Assembly (NCBI GenBank): GCA_036873135.1
Contig: JAPTYO010000002.1
Location: forward strand, 49,160,204 to 49,224,203
Reading direction: 5' to 3'
Origin: Clarkia xantiana subsp. parviflora
Taxonomy: Eukaryota > Streptophyta > Magnoliopsida > Myrtales > Onagraceae
DNA length: 64,000 nucleotides
The notes below the pieces were generated by a model. That model did no database searches. It was given only the letters and a program-made list of their open reading frames with translations, and was not told the origin of the DNA. Within the stretch, counting starts at the first letter, position 1. Every line of letters begins with the position of its first letter. This document shows, piece by piece, positions 1 through 11,415 of the stretch. A program made the translations under genes and the position numbers.

Positions 1-837
1 TCACTTCTCGGACGCTTGGTAATTTCAATCTCTTTTAGAATTTTCACATAAACCCCTTTCTGATTTTGTCTTCTCTAATATGAGATATACACATTGACGT
101 CATTAAGTTTACTGAAAGAGTAGTTATTGGATAAAAAAATGTATATTGTGAAGCAGTTCAAATTCACTGGTGGGGTTCATTTCCATTTATTATACTTCAA
201 CTGAAGATGTCAAATGTTAATAATTCAACCTAAGGAGGGTTTATTATAATTTCGTTGAAGGTAGATGTCTCATACCTGTAAATTGGTAGGCAAAGGGTCC
301 AAAAGATCCAAAAACCACACCTTAACAGAGACCTAATTCTGATTCGTCTCCACTCTTTCTCTCAAAAGTCTCAGACCCTATTTTTTTTCCTCTCTTGACA
401 ATCACATGAAGCCTCACTTAGCCACTCATCTCCTCTCCTCTCCTCTCGGCGGCTCGGAGAGGCACCATAAAAAAATGTTAATCGTTTCTAGCCTTTACAA
501 CTTCAGTTTCCAGATCGAAGTGCGACATCCTCTCATTACCGGTCTCCAAAGCTTTAGATAAAGGTATATAGGCTTTATGAGAGAAGAGCAAGTATAACCT
601 TAAGCTTCATCTTAGTAGAATTTCGCTTAATGCAGTGTCATTGACTAGTTATGTAGTATTGCTTAAAGACATGGACTAATCTGATATGTTTTAATGCTCA
701 GAATCACCGCTTGTGCCACATGAAAAGTACGTATTTGGGTTTAAACTTTATTTTAAACTTGAGATTTGTCGGATTTGATACATACATTATCTAATTTATC
801 AAGCAAAGTTATATTTATTTATATGATCAGTGAGTGA
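1..837. other. intergenic sequence, no gene seen
   Basis: AT-rich sequence with pyrimidine-rich stretches around 345-450. I see no open frame with recognisable protein similarity and no clear terminal repeats. It may be flanking host DNA or old repeat. Confidence 0.5.
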
Positions 838-944
838 ATAGTATAGAAGAATGAGATTGTATATTGAATTATCTATAATTGAGTACATGTATATATATAT
901 AGGACTAAATCTAATAACAATAAAATAAGAAAATAGATAATGAT
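838..944 (-). repeat. fragment of an older small LTR, interrupted by TE1
   Basis: About 100 bp here match 12188-12292 closely as a direct repeat (shared core AGAAGAATGA, then TTGAGTACATGTA, then GACTAAATCTAATAACAAT). The right-hand copy is followed on the minus strand by a tRNA-Met-type primer site. I infer an older minus-strand LTR element: this LTR would begin with TGTTAGAACG (minus strand, near 11114), run to 10997, be interrupted by TE1, and finish here. Bases 940-944 (ATGAT) are the TE1 target-site duplication. Confidence 0.5.
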
Positions 945-2296
945 TGTTAGGTTATAAAGTCTAGGTCAACTGGTCGTCAATCTAGAATTTATCTCCCACT
1001 AATGAAATGTCGGGTTCAGTTCTCCTAGGACTAGTCGTTCTGATCCATGCCCTTATACTCCCTTGGGGTAGTCGTTCTGATCCATGCCCTTCTCTTCTCT
1101 CCTTCTGACCTCCTTTCCTTCTCTCCTTCTGACCTCCTTTCCTTCTCTCCTTTTGACCTCCTGAGGCTTGTACTTCTTACCCCTGGGGCTTGTCCTACTG
1201 CTCTATGCTCTTCTGCTTCCTTGGTTCTCTTCTCCTTGCCACCCTGCAAGAGGGGCAATACCAGGCACAGAGGGGGGGTGGTGCCTGATGAACCCTCTCC
1301 GATGCCTAAGTCAGTACGGTTTTAGAGAGATAAAGCTAGAGAGATGTCAGAGCAAAATTGTGCAACTTGCCAAGATGATCAAATGAATAGTGGAGGTGGG
1401 GTATTTATAGGCAACGGTGTCATTAAGGTAGCTTAATGACATCGTTAACCTTTAAACACAATTAATTATCCTTTAAACACGTAATTAAGACCTTAGGGTA
1501 CGGAGAAGGTTGGCGGAAATAAACCGAGTATGGGAGTCGCAAAATGGTGCCGGGGCCCTTGGGGCGGATGAAAAATCCGACCCCTAAGGGCAGGGACCGG
1601 GTGTCGGAACCCTCGGGGTCGGATCGAGGATCCGACCCCGAGGACTTGGGATCGGGTGAATGGGCCCGGTCAAACAAGTTTGACCGGGTGAGGGGGGTCT
1701 CCCAGTCAAACCAAGTTTGACTGGGAGCCCCCCTCCCTCTCCCCTTCCACCCGATCTCTCAATAGAGAGATCGGGTGGGGGGACCCGATCTCTCGGTTGA
1801 GAGATCGGGTGGGAGGACCCGATCTCTCAACTGAGAGATCGGGTGGGAGAGGCCCCCTCCCAGTCAAACTTTTGACTGGGAGCCTCTCCCTCCTCCCAAT
1901 CTCTCAACTGAGAGATTGGGAGGGGGCCACCTCCCAATCTCTCTTACGAGAGATTGGGAGGGTCTCCACCCGGTCAAACCAAGGTTTGACCGGGTGCTCC
2001 CACCCGGTCAAACCTTGGTTTGACCGGGTTCACCCACCCGGTCAAACCATGGTTTGACCGGGTTCACCCACCCGGTCAAACCATGGTTTGACCGGGTTCA
2101 CCCACCCGGTCAAACCATGGTTTGATCGGGTCGGAAAATTCGGAAGTTCGGGGCTGGCGCGTTTTTTCTGGTTCGGACCGTTTCTTTTTGTGGGTAACAT
2201 ACTTGGGCCAAAAGTTTCGATTTACAATCATTAACGGGGTGATAAAAATGAAACGAATCGGAAGTCAACGGGTTCAAATTGGGCGTATATCCATCA
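945..2296 (-). repeat. TE1 left LTR (3' LTR in element orientation)
   Basis: 1352 bp, TG...CA ends. It is 68 bp longer than the right LTR because of two extra copies of a 34-bp palindrome-containing unit near 2030-2100. It carries a block around 1243-1330 (CCTGCAAGAGGGG followed by CCCTCTCCGATGC) shared with the TE2 LTRs and with the LTR fragment at 49085-49427. On the plus strand the frames spanning 1031-1386 are shadows of LTR sequence, not genes. Confidence 0.93.
1615..2130. repeat. array of about 14 short palindromes inside the TE1 LTR
   Basis: Successive near-perfect inverted repeats of 24-30 bp, each able to fold as a hairpin with a 2-6 nt loop. Arms fall in related families: CCCGGTCAAAC, CTCCCAGTCAAA, CCCGATCTCTC and CTCCCAATCTCTC, each followed by its reverse complement. 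Approximate starts are 1616, 1665, 1700, 1751, 1783, 1818, 1857, 1895, 1931, 1969, 2003, 2037, 2071 and 2105. The other LTR has the same array (about 10379-10825) with two fewer units. Confidence 0.9.
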
Positions 2297-2316
2297 CATG
2301 CCCCCGAGTCAACCAA
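2297..2316 (-). other. TE1 polypurine-tract region
   Basis: On the minus strand GACTCGGGGGCATGTG sits directly before the LTR that begins TGATGG. A closely similar G-rich tract occupies the same place in TE2 (50150-50165). Confidence 0.65.
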
Positions 2317-3339
2317 TGGCCTGACCCTTGATTGACTCTATTTTAGGATGGTATGACACGCGCAATTTGAAACCGGGGTTTTACCTTTCGTCTGAATGCT
2401 TACTTACCCATGGATGCGTGCCTCTGACTCTGCCCCCTGCCTTATGAGATAGAGGAATTGTAAACGTCAGAGTAGCACGAACGTGTGCCTAAGCACGCGT
2501 CCGTCTGAGGTGGGAGTAATAAATCTATCTTTGCTACAGGCGTATACTCAAAAAATACATGCTTGCATAGGAATGCAATACTGATACATCTAAGTGATTC
2601 ATGCTTCAATTTCATGCCGTGATTTGCCTAAGTGGAGAAAAATTTAATTTTGGCCCAAATTTTTTTCTAAGTATGGGATACTAGAAAATATGCCTATAGG
2701 ATGTTAACTAGGAGTGAACATGGACATATCATGAACATGAGGATGTGTACTAGCATACATGCAAGTAGGAACATAAGGATGGGAGTGAGTAGAGACATGC
2801 TGCGATTGTAGTCATGAATGTATGCATGAATATGTATGTATGTATGTATGGATGGGTTGTGAGTATAAGCATGAGTGATGACATTGACGTACCCGTAGAT
2901 GTTATCATGAATATGAGCATAAATGCAAAGGTGAGAGCATAGACCTCTCCTTTACCTGAGGGTGGGGACTCTGCCACTCAATGGGACATAACGTTCCGCC
3001 TCCCTTGTACTAGCATGAGCATTGTCCATTAACCTCGACCTTCGGCATGTGTATCATTTTTCCTTCATTCGTTGGAGCGTGTGTATAGCTCTTGACCTTT
3101 ACCCTGCAATTTGTTCCCCATAAAAGTGAGGGTGAAAAAGCTTACAAGCTTTCTTCTTACCGCCGCGAGCGAAGGGGTCTATTGACATGTGTTAAGGGTT
3201 GACCCTTCCTTCGGATGTGCTGGAGCGTTGCTCCATTTGGGGAAACTAAAAGTTCGCCCTCTTCCCTTGGTGTTAAGGTTGCCCCCGTAGTAGGCGTATC
3301 TCGCCCCTCCATGAGTAAGGGTTGATCTTTGTGTTGGTT

Positions 3340-4067
3340 GCTTGTATAGATGACTCACTTTTGGGAAGCTTTCTTCTTCAGACAGGGAGACCGTTGAATC
3401 AGATGAGAGGGAAGGACCCTCTAGTTCTGCTTATCAGACCAAGAAATTTTCTAAGTCAGGGGTGACTGCTAATGCTTCCAGTACGTTCTTTTTCCCTTCT
3501 TTTTTCTTTGTGATATACTTATGATTGTTCTCATGCTGCTTCCTTTTTGTTGTTAGAGCGTTCTTCCTTGGTTACCGAATGGTTCTTGTGGTGGGTGAGA
3601 GTTCAAGTCAATCTAAATCCAAGGCGCGGAAACCTGACTCTGAGGTCGGGCCCTCGGCTGCCGAGGAGAAAGAAACCGCGAGAGGCTCTCCTTCAAGTGC
3701 CCCCTTGCTGACTCCCTCCCATGGTAAGGAGGTAGTGGTTGAAGAGGCACCCCCTTTGCTTGACAAAAAGAAACAACCTGTGACTGGCGATGGGGTGATC
3801 ATAGGTCTTGATGTCTCTTCTCTATCCCCTGCCCCCCAGCCGAGGGGCCGAGTCTCAAGTTTATTTCATCTTCATATAGATTTGATGACTTTTGAAGGTG
3901 CCTTTGTCTTTTCTATGGGTTATGTTATTAACCCCTGCGTTGAAGATTTTTCTTTTGGTGATGGGTGTGATCATCATCTTACATTGAGGTTCCCCTCTCT
4001 TGCCATGGCTCTGATTAAGATAGCAAATTCTTGCTTTGGAGTTTGGTGGAGACTGCTCTTGAATTAG
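3340..4067 (+). pseudogene. decayed antisense ORF of TE1
   Basis: A plus-strand coding-like stretch opposite to the element's own orientation, just inside the 3' LTR. An acidic, serine-rich frame around 3375-3480 ends at a possible GT donor. A second frame (about 3560-3860) is rich in S, E, K and P, then loses coding character. Its position matches the intact antisense gene of TE2 (50727-53440), but no convincing conserved core remains, so the correspondence rests on position and composition. Stops and frameshifts make a functional product unlikely. Confidence 0.4.
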
Positions 4068-4383
4068 CCTCTACTAGTGTCGTAGTTGTGATCGTTGTGG
4101 GGATCGTTTTGTTATATGCCCTCAATAGTGCTTGTCGTGATTCTTTGCTTCATGATTGATTTCGTGAGATATGGAGGTTATCTTCATAATGAGGACGTCT
4201 CCTTCCTGGTATCACCCAGTGGGTTGAAATATAAGTGTCTCCCTTTGATGAGCGTACGAAGGGTGTTGTTTTTCCTTTTTCTTGAACTTCCTCCTAAGGC
4301 CAGGCGTAGCCTTTTGATGTTCGTTGTCGGGATGGTGTCTTTACAATGCATGTCTTTGACAGATGTTTTATGATGTGCTGTCA

Positions 4384-4615
4384 TGATAATCACTTCGGGA
4401 TATGTGGACGTGATAGGTACTTCGTGATGTGTCGGAGTGATAGCCCTTCTGTAGTGTGTGGACATGATAGCCATTTCAGGATATGTGGACATGATAGCCA
4501 CTTCAAGATATGTGGACATGATAGCCACTTCAAGATATGTGGACATGATAGCCACTTCAGGGTATGTGGACATGATAGCCACTTCAGGGTATGTGGACAT
4601 GATAGCCACATCACG
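4384..4615. repeat. 27-bp tandem repeat in TE1
   Basis: About eight copies of a 27-bp unit containing GGACATGATAGCCACTTC, decaying towards the left. Because 27 is a multiple of three, the unit is open on both strands and gives spurious repeated peptides. I do not regard these frames as genes. Confidence 0.9.
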
Positions 4616-5198
4616 ATGTATGGTGTTGTGCTTTAGTATTCCTTTCTCGTTGGAGAGCCTTTATTGCTATAGCTGCCTTATGTTTAGGCTATGTTTGTTG
4701 GGTTAGGTCCCGATGTCTCGTCTTGTCGGATGTTGTATCCTTTATGCTCTTTAAATGTCTCCTTCATGAGTTGTGCTTGACGATGTTCAAGTCTGATACG
4801 ACCATAGGTCAAGCGAGGGCGACATGCAAGACAATAACGTTTATCGAAGGTTGCTTTGTGCGACCTGTAAGGCAATTCTTCTTCTTGATGGGTCGAGTTT
4901 ACTTTGGGAGCCTTGAACTTTGGATTTCACGTTTTGCTATCCTTCTTGGTGTGGTTGGGTTTCTTTGAGATACTTCTCTTGACTTGTGATATGGATGGTA
5001 GGATAGCTCGTTACTTTTCATGATAACCTCTTGTGCTTCTGTATATGATCCTTTGGTCATGGACTTGTCCCTTGTATATGCTTTCCTTTCCTTATCTTTC
5101 TTTTGTGTTTTCCTTCATGCCGTACCTGCCATCTCATCAAGAAAAAACATTATGTGTTCTTTATACAACCTTACTTTAAGATTACTTTCTCATGGGAT

Positions 5199-5281
5199 CC
5201 TTCTGAGCATGGTGTTCTTCTAAGCATGGTATCCTTCTAAGCATGGTATCCTTCTAAGCATGGTATCCTTCTAAGCATGGT
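5199..5281. repeat. short tandem repeat in TE1
   Basis: Four to five copies of a 17-19 bp unit containing CCTTCTAAGCATGGT. Confidence 0.85.
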
Positions 5282-5324
5282 GTGATGATCTCTTCTGATA
5301 CCCCTTACACGGTATACGTTGTAC

Positions 5325-6175
5325 TGTTAGACCAAAGATACGCTCTTGGTGGGCGTCGAAATCTGTTCACGAGACAGGCTCTCGGACGGCACTTAACGTT
5401 TCACAGGATAGGCTCCCGGAGGGCACAGGTTAGTCCACCGATACGTTCTTGACGGGCGTCAAAATCTGTTCACGAGACAGGCTCTCGGACGGCACTTAAC
5501 GTTTCACAGGATAGGCTCCCGGAGGGCTCAGGTTAGACCAAAGATACGCTCCTGGCGGGCGTCGAACTGGTAGTTTGAAATCTACCTCAAGATACGCTCT
5601 TGGGGGCGTCGAACTGGTAGTGTTTTTTCTACCTCATGATACGCTCTTGGGGGCGTCGAATCTGGTAGGTTGCAAATCTACCTCAAGATACGCTCCTGGG
5701 GGCGTCGAATTCGTAGTTTTTGGAAACCACTCTCAAGATACGCTCTTGGTGCGTCGAATTCGTAGTGTAATAACTACTCTCAAGATACGCTCTTGGGGGC
5801 GTCGAAGGTCGTAGTATGAACACTACTCTCAAGATACGCTCTTGGGGGCGTCGAAATTCGTAGTTTTTGGAAACCACTCTCAAGATACGCTCTTGGTGCG
5901 TCGAAGGTCGTAGTGTATAAACTACTCTCACGATACGCTCTTGGGGGCGTCGAAGGTCGTAGTATGAACACTACTCTCAAGATACGCTCTTGGGGGCGTC
6001 GAATGTCGTAGTATGAAAACTACTCTCAAGATACGCTCTTGGGGGCGTCGAAATCTGTTCGCGGGATAGGCTCCCGGAGGCACAGGGTTCGTAGTTTTAG
6101 AACTACTCTCAAGATACGCTCTTGGGGGCGTCGAATGTGTTCGCGGGATTGGCTCCCGGAGGGCTCATAATGTTA
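5325..6175. repeat. long tandem-repeat block in TE1
   Basis: About 14-18 imperfect units of roughly 50-75 bp sharing GATACGCTCTTGGGGGCGTC, alternating with GGATAGGCTCCCGGAGG units. It lies between the 3' LTR side and the body of the element, the same relative place as the repeat block of TE2 (53560-54400). The repeats read open in several frames but encode nothing recognisable. Confidence 0.9.
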
Positions 6176-9057
6176 CCTTATCTTGTGTCCTTTCTCATGT
6201 AGGGTGCGCGTCTTTGGAGGTTGGGTGGAAGAGCTTTTGCTTTGGGTGGGTGGGGGTGGATTTCATTCTCTTGATAACTAGGATGTGGCAATGTTTGTAT
6301 CCTAGGGGTGCTTGTAAATTCTTTCCCCCCCTTCCTTGTGCTTTAGGTTGAAAAGCTCTCTCATAGAATGGCGTCTTGAGTTGTTAATCTCATAGGTGTG
6401 TTTCGGACTAGTTAATCTAATCCATGCTCTTTGCTTGTGCATGGGGAGGTCTGACCGGGCTATGATAATCTTCTTGGAGTGTTGTGGCACTTAGTGTGGT
6501 TTGCCTTTTCCTTCACATTGGAGTATTCTTCAATGCCTTTAGGGGGTGTCACATTGGTCATGCTCCTCCCACCTTGAATGTTGATTATAGTCTTCCTTTG
6601 CATTAGGACTTGAACTTAAAAAGGATGTCTTCCTCTAGGTTTGCAGGTGATGTTCCCTGATTTTCCATGGGTTTGCCCTCGTATTGGCTATTCCTTGTTG
6701 GATAGCTTCATTAGAGACTGCCTTTGTATTACGTACGTATACGTGTTTGAGGTATGTTGAGCTGACAAGTCCCTCTTTTTTTTTTTTTTTTTTTTTTTGT
6801 CATAACCTTCATTCATCATGTATTCGGCGTATGGCCTTAAAGGCGGGATATTTTTCTAGTGCCCCTTTTATCGTGGTTCTCCTCTTGATGGGATGCCAGA
6901 GTCAAATGTCTTATCATTTGCAGACAAGGTGGTTGATCGGGATGTGCGTCTAGTATGAGGGTCGATCTTGAAACCTTACTCCCCAAGCTTTTGAGCTCTT
7001 CTTTGGTTGATCTTGTAGAACTATTATCCTGCCCTAAGGCTCTTGATAGGAGATGTATCTCATTTTCACACTCTAGTTGTTGCACTATCTCTTTTGCTAA
7101 TCTTGCATCTCTAGAGTTTCTCTCTTGGTGCATGACTTCAATGACAGGATTTTCTACCGATGTTTATTCTATTAGGACTTGTATCCTTGGTTGCCCTCCT
7201 TTCTTGTGAGATGGCGAAGGAGTGTTTATGAACACTCCAATGTGTCGTACTTGGTAGAGGTATGCGCCTAATCCTTATGGCGCTGTCTTGAATCTTCGTG
7301 TACCTATATCTGATGGACATGTTATTCATTACATATATAGTACGGAGTCCAAGGATCTCCGGGTTAGGATCATATTTTGAGAACAGAGACATAGTCATCT
7401 ATCAGATGACATCTTTTCTACGGAGTTAATTTTTACAAGGATAAATGCAAGGAAACTTGTAAGGATACTTGTAAGGATATGTGTTCCATCCTTTTCCTGG
7501 TTCATTTGCAGTGCCGTGTCCCTAATGGGTGTGTTGATGTTCTGACCACCTTTACTAGTAGGGGTTCCTTGGTATTAGGTATGCCTGACTCTTCTCTAGT
7601 ATCATCAATGGTTGGTCATGGGAGATGTCTGACGGACTCCCTTCATGTACTATGGTTCTCTTCATGTCAAAGTTGGTGATTCCCTCTCTTATTACTAACA
7701 TATCCTTGTGTGGAAATACTATGTTTTCCATATCCTTTTTTTAAAAGCTTGATGATGGTGTCACCGTTCTTCCTTTGGTAGGCTTGGTGTCCTTGAGGGT
7801 TTTTGATGGAAGTGTATTCCATTACTTTGGATGAGCTTTCTAAGTGTGGTTGTGTCTCCTGGCTATTTTGTGAAATCATAAAGATCCGCTGGAGGTGTTT
7901 GCCTTTGATGGTGGGTGTTGCCCATGTGATATGGTTTCCTCTATTTTTGGAGGGATGTGTTCGCGGCTACCCCTTCTTGTGCTAATGGGCGTTTGTGAGG
8001 AGGGCATGTTGTGACTGGTGCCCCCCTTGCATACCAATGCCAGATGGGATCCTTTGGCGGGCTTGGCTCTAAGATGCTTAGTGGAAGGTTGTAGTAGGGG
8101 TAATCATTTGTGACCTTCATGGTAGTTCCTCTATAGGATGTTGGGAGTGCTCGACTTATTTTTGTAACTGAGCCTTCCATCTTGTGATCTTTCCCAGAAA
8201 CTTGACCTTATAGGTGTTCTTTGGGATTGAGGAATCTGTTGCTTGTGCATCTCTTGATTGGCGACGTCCTTTTACTGATTCTTCTAGTGGTCCACCTGTG
8301 TATATATATATCACGGAGCCCGAAGGCGTCCGGTATGGTCATTCTTGGAAAACATGTTGATGTTAAGTATCATAATCTACTCCTTTTAGGGAGTTGACTT
8401 GTTATGCAGTTAAATTAAATAAGAGGATATGGGAAGGATATGGGTGTGGGGTGTTGAAATCCCCTGCTTCCTTGGTAATGTAACTGTCTTCCTCCATTAG
8501 TCTGTGTGTATTCCTTCCACTTGAGGAATATGAGGTCGCATCCTTGCAAGGCGGACTAGGTGGAGGTGTATCCTTCATGTATGCTATGTGCGGTCTCACT
8601 CTACTATGTCTCTCCATGAGACTTCCCATTGTAGTAGCTATGTGCTGACGTGGTGTGGTACTCTATTAGTTCCCTGTTCAAATCCTTGTCTTTTCAACTC
8701 CTCCTCTGTCCTAGGAGGACGTGTGCCAAGGGTTGTCATGCACAAGGGGTTTGGACCTGTCGTGCTGTATCATGGGTAGGTGGTTGCTTTATTGTGTTGT
8801 TGGGACTATGTCCCTCCCTTTGAGCTTTCCTTGGTATGTCCCTTAGGCATGTCTGTGGTGATACGGACTGTATGTGTACATTGCCATGGTTGATGTTGGA
8901 ACTCCTATATCCTTGTTGGTCTGTCATGTATGTCTTCCCTTAGTGCGGTGTATGTCCCTGTTGGGGTACTTGGTGGAATTCTTGCCTCCTTTGAGGTCTT
9001 GGCTGTCTGTCTGCCCCCCAGTGGGGTGTAGGCCCTGGCGTCCTGTTGTGTCTGTTG
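6176..9057. other. TE1 interior without recognisable genes
   Basis: Only short frames on both strands. I looked for gag core, DGGS-type protease, YVDD or FDDI reverse transcriptase, RNase H and integrase signatures and saw none. A pure T run lies at about 6776-6798. The stretch probably represents degenerated gag-pol or unrelated filler. Confidence 0.6.
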
Positions 9058-9450
9058 TTACCTAGGAGGCAAAAATTGCTGCCTTCCCTCTGGGGGTGGC
9101 TCTTGATAATTTCTTCTTTGTTCTTCTCGCTGCCCTGCTCTAGGGTGCGAGTCGTGTTCTTCTTCTGGGACTTGTTCTTCCTCATGAACTTCTTCTTCTT
9201 CATGCTGGTGTTGCCTTCTCTGCCTGTTCCTCAGGGTCTCCCTATAAGCTAGCAGCTCATCCAATGCGTGCATCAACCTCGGAGTCACTGTCTGTGCTCC
9301 TTGCGAGTATGTGGGCCTTATGTTGGTTGTGTGGGCACGATTGTCGTTCCTTTGAGTCATTATTTCATATGGATACCCTTGAGGTTGTGCCTCATAGTAG
9401 TACCCCTGTGGAGGTGCCGTGTATTGGGATGGCACTCCTTGTTGCCCCAC
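9058..9450 (-). pseudogene. gag N-terminus-like frame of TE1
   Basis: A 130-codon frame just inside the primer-binding site, where gag should start. The peptide is rich in Q, P, Y and E, with repeated PQGYxYE motifs and a glutamate-rich stretch, and ends in an early stop. This composition is typical of the variable N-terminal leader of Tat-type gag, but the conserved capsid-like core does not follow. I consider it a truncated gag remnant and assign no enzymatic role. Confidence 0.45.
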
Positions 9451-9689
9451 TGTCCCTGTGGCTTCCTAGTCAATGGAGTTGGAGCTGTGGAAGCCTCCTC
9501 CCTGCTTGTTAGGCTGGGGTGCCTGTGGGGCTATCTGAGGCTCTGGTGTGCAGGCTGTTTCTCTGGGTTAGGCTGCCTTGCTGGAGGTATAGGATGTCTT
9601 TCTTGCCTATTGCCCCCAGGTGGGCGATTATCTCTAGACACTAAGTTGTTCGTCTTCGCTCTCGTGATTGTCAGGCTTTCTGTTCGAAG

Positions 9690-9705
9690 CCCACGGACGG
9701 CGCCA
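9690..9705 (-). other. TE1 primer-binding site
   Basis: Minus strand TGGCGCCGTCCGTGGG, two bases from the LTR end. The same site with one substitution (TGGCGCCGTCTGTGGG) primes TE2. This fixes the element's orientation as minus. Confidence 0.85.
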
Positions 9706-9707
9706 AG

Positions 9708-10991
9708 TGTTAGGTTATAAAGTCTAGGTCAACGGGTCGTCAATCTAGAATTTATCTCCCACTAATGAAATGTCGGGTTCAGTTCTCCTAGGACTAGTCG
9801 TTCTGATCCATGCCCTTATACTCCCTTGGGGTAGTCGTTCTGATCCATGCCCTTCTCTTCTCTCCTTCTGACCTCCTTTCCTTCTCTCCTTCTGACCTCC
9901 TTTCCTTCTCTCCTTTTGACCTCCTGAGGCTTGTACTTCTTACCCCTGGGGCTTGTCCTACTGCTCTATGCTCTTCTGCTTCCTTGGTTCTCTTCTCCTT
10001 GCCACCCTGCAAGAGGGGCAATACCAGGCACAGAGGGGGGGTGGTGCCTGATGAACCCTCTCCGATGCCTAAGTCAGTACGGTTTTAGAGAGATAAAGCT
10101 AGAGAGATGTCAGAGCAAAATTGTGCAACTTGCCAAGATGATCAAATGAATAGTGGAGGTGGGGTATTTATAGGCAACGGTGTCATTAAGGTAGCTTAAT
10201 GACATCGTTAACCTTTAAACACAATTAATTATCCTTTAAACACGTAATTAAGACCTTAGGGTACGGAGAAGGTTGGCGGAAATAAACCGAGTATGGGAGT
10301 CGCAAAATGGTGCCGGGGCCCTTGGGGCGGATGAAAAATCCGACCCCTAAGGGCTGGGACCGGGTGTCGGAACCCTCGAAGTCGGATCGAGGATCCGACC
10401 CCGAGGACTTGGGATCGGGTGAATGGGCCCGGTCAAACAAGTTTGACCGGGTGAGGGGGGTTTCCCAGTCAAACCAAGTTTGACTGGGAGCCCCCCTCCC
10501 TCTCCCCTTCCACCCGATCTCTCAATAGAGAGATCGGGTGGGGGGACCCGATCTCTCAGTTGAGAGATCGGGTGGGAGGACCCGATCTCTCAACTGAGAG
10601 ATCGGGTGGGAGAGGCCCCCTCCCAGTCAAACTTTTGACTGGGAGCCTCTCCCTCCTCCCAATCTCTCAACTGAGAGATTGGGAGGGGGCCACCTCCCAA
10701 TTTCTCTTACGAGAGATTGGGAGGGTCTCCACCCGGTCAAACCAAGGTTTGACCGGGTGCTCCCACCCAGTCAAACCTTGGTTTGACCGGGTTCACCCAC
10801 CCGGTCAAACCATTGTTTGACCGGGTCGGAAAATTCGGAAGTTCGGGGCTGGCGCGTTTTTTCTGGTTCGGACCGTTTCTTTTTGTGGGTAACATACTTG
10901 TGCCAAAAGTTTCGATTTACAATCATTAACGGGGTGATAAAAATGAAACGAATCGGAAGTCAACGGGTTCAAATTGGGCGTATATCCATCA
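9708..10991 (-). repeat. TE1 right LTR (5' LTR in element orientation)
   Basis: 1284 bp, same ends and palindrome array as the left LTR, followed by ATGAT at 10992-10996. It should contain the element's promoter on the minus strand. Confidence 0.93.
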
Positions 10992-10996
10992 ATGAT

Positions 10997-11164
10997 AAGA
11001 TATTATAAATATATTTATTTATAATATAACTCAATTAGAACCTAAAAAATTATATTAATTCCTATTATATTTTAATCCCTAATATGCTCTCATAAGACGG
11101 ACGTTCTAACAATAATAAAGATTTTTATACGAAGAATTTCATTAAATATCTGAATAGCTCAGTC
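10997..11164 (-). repeat. continuation of the older LTR split by TE1
   Basis: AT-rich sequence that on the minus strand starts TGTTAGAACG at about 11114 and, once TE1 is removed, joins 838-944. Inferred LTR length is about 220 bp. Confidence 0.4.
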
Positions 11165-11415
11165 GTCATCGGCGGATGTCCGGAGATGTCTAGTCGGCAA
11201 CGGTGGAAACCCAGAGATGTCTATTCGACAACGGGCATTCCGGGAGATGTCCAGTCAGCAACGGCGAAAGTCTATAGATGTCCAGTCGGCATGGCGGTAG
11301 CCCGGAGATGTCCAGTCGGCACGACGGTAGCCCGGAGAGGCCCAATCGGCAACGACGGAAGCTCAGAGAGGTCCAATTGGCAACGACGGAAGCCGGGAGA
11401 GGTCTAGTCGATAAC
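11165..11415. repeat. tandem repeat of about 30-36 bp
   Basis: Seven to eight imperfect units containing GGAGATGTCCAGTCGGCA or a variant. The open frames across it on both strands are repeat artefacts. Confidence 0.85.

Larger units (their letters stand above)
945..10991 (-). mobile_element. TE1: ~10-kb non-autonomous Ty3/gypsy-like LTR retrotransposon
   Basis: Two direct LTRs (945-2296 and 9708-10991) start TGTTAG and end CATCA. They are flanked by a perfect 5-bp duplication ATGAT (940-944 and 10992-10996). On the minus strand a TGGCGCC-type primer-binding site lies next to the right LTR and a G-rich tract next to the left LTR, so the element reads right to left. The LTRs differ at only about a dozen positions plus one 68-bp copy-number difference, so insertion is recent. 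The interior has a gag-N-terminus-like frame, long tandem repeats and a decayed antisense frame, but no protease, reverse transcriptase, RNase H or integrase motif in any frame. Layout and primer site resemble the Tat lineage, also represented by TE2. I infer that it was mobilised by another element's proteins. Confidence 0.9.

Noticed and set aside
1031..1386. Open frames on both strands in the TE1 LTR, repeated at 9794-10149
   Set aside because: They occur identically in both LTRs, follow CCTTCTCT-type low-complexity sequence, and have no recognisable domain.
4184..4636. Repetitive proteins on both strands
   Set aside because: Artefact of the 27-bp tandem repeat.
6776..6798. Long T run as a terminator or poly(A) tail of a LINE or SINE
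   Set aside because: No target duplication or upstream coding or tRNA-like region was found.
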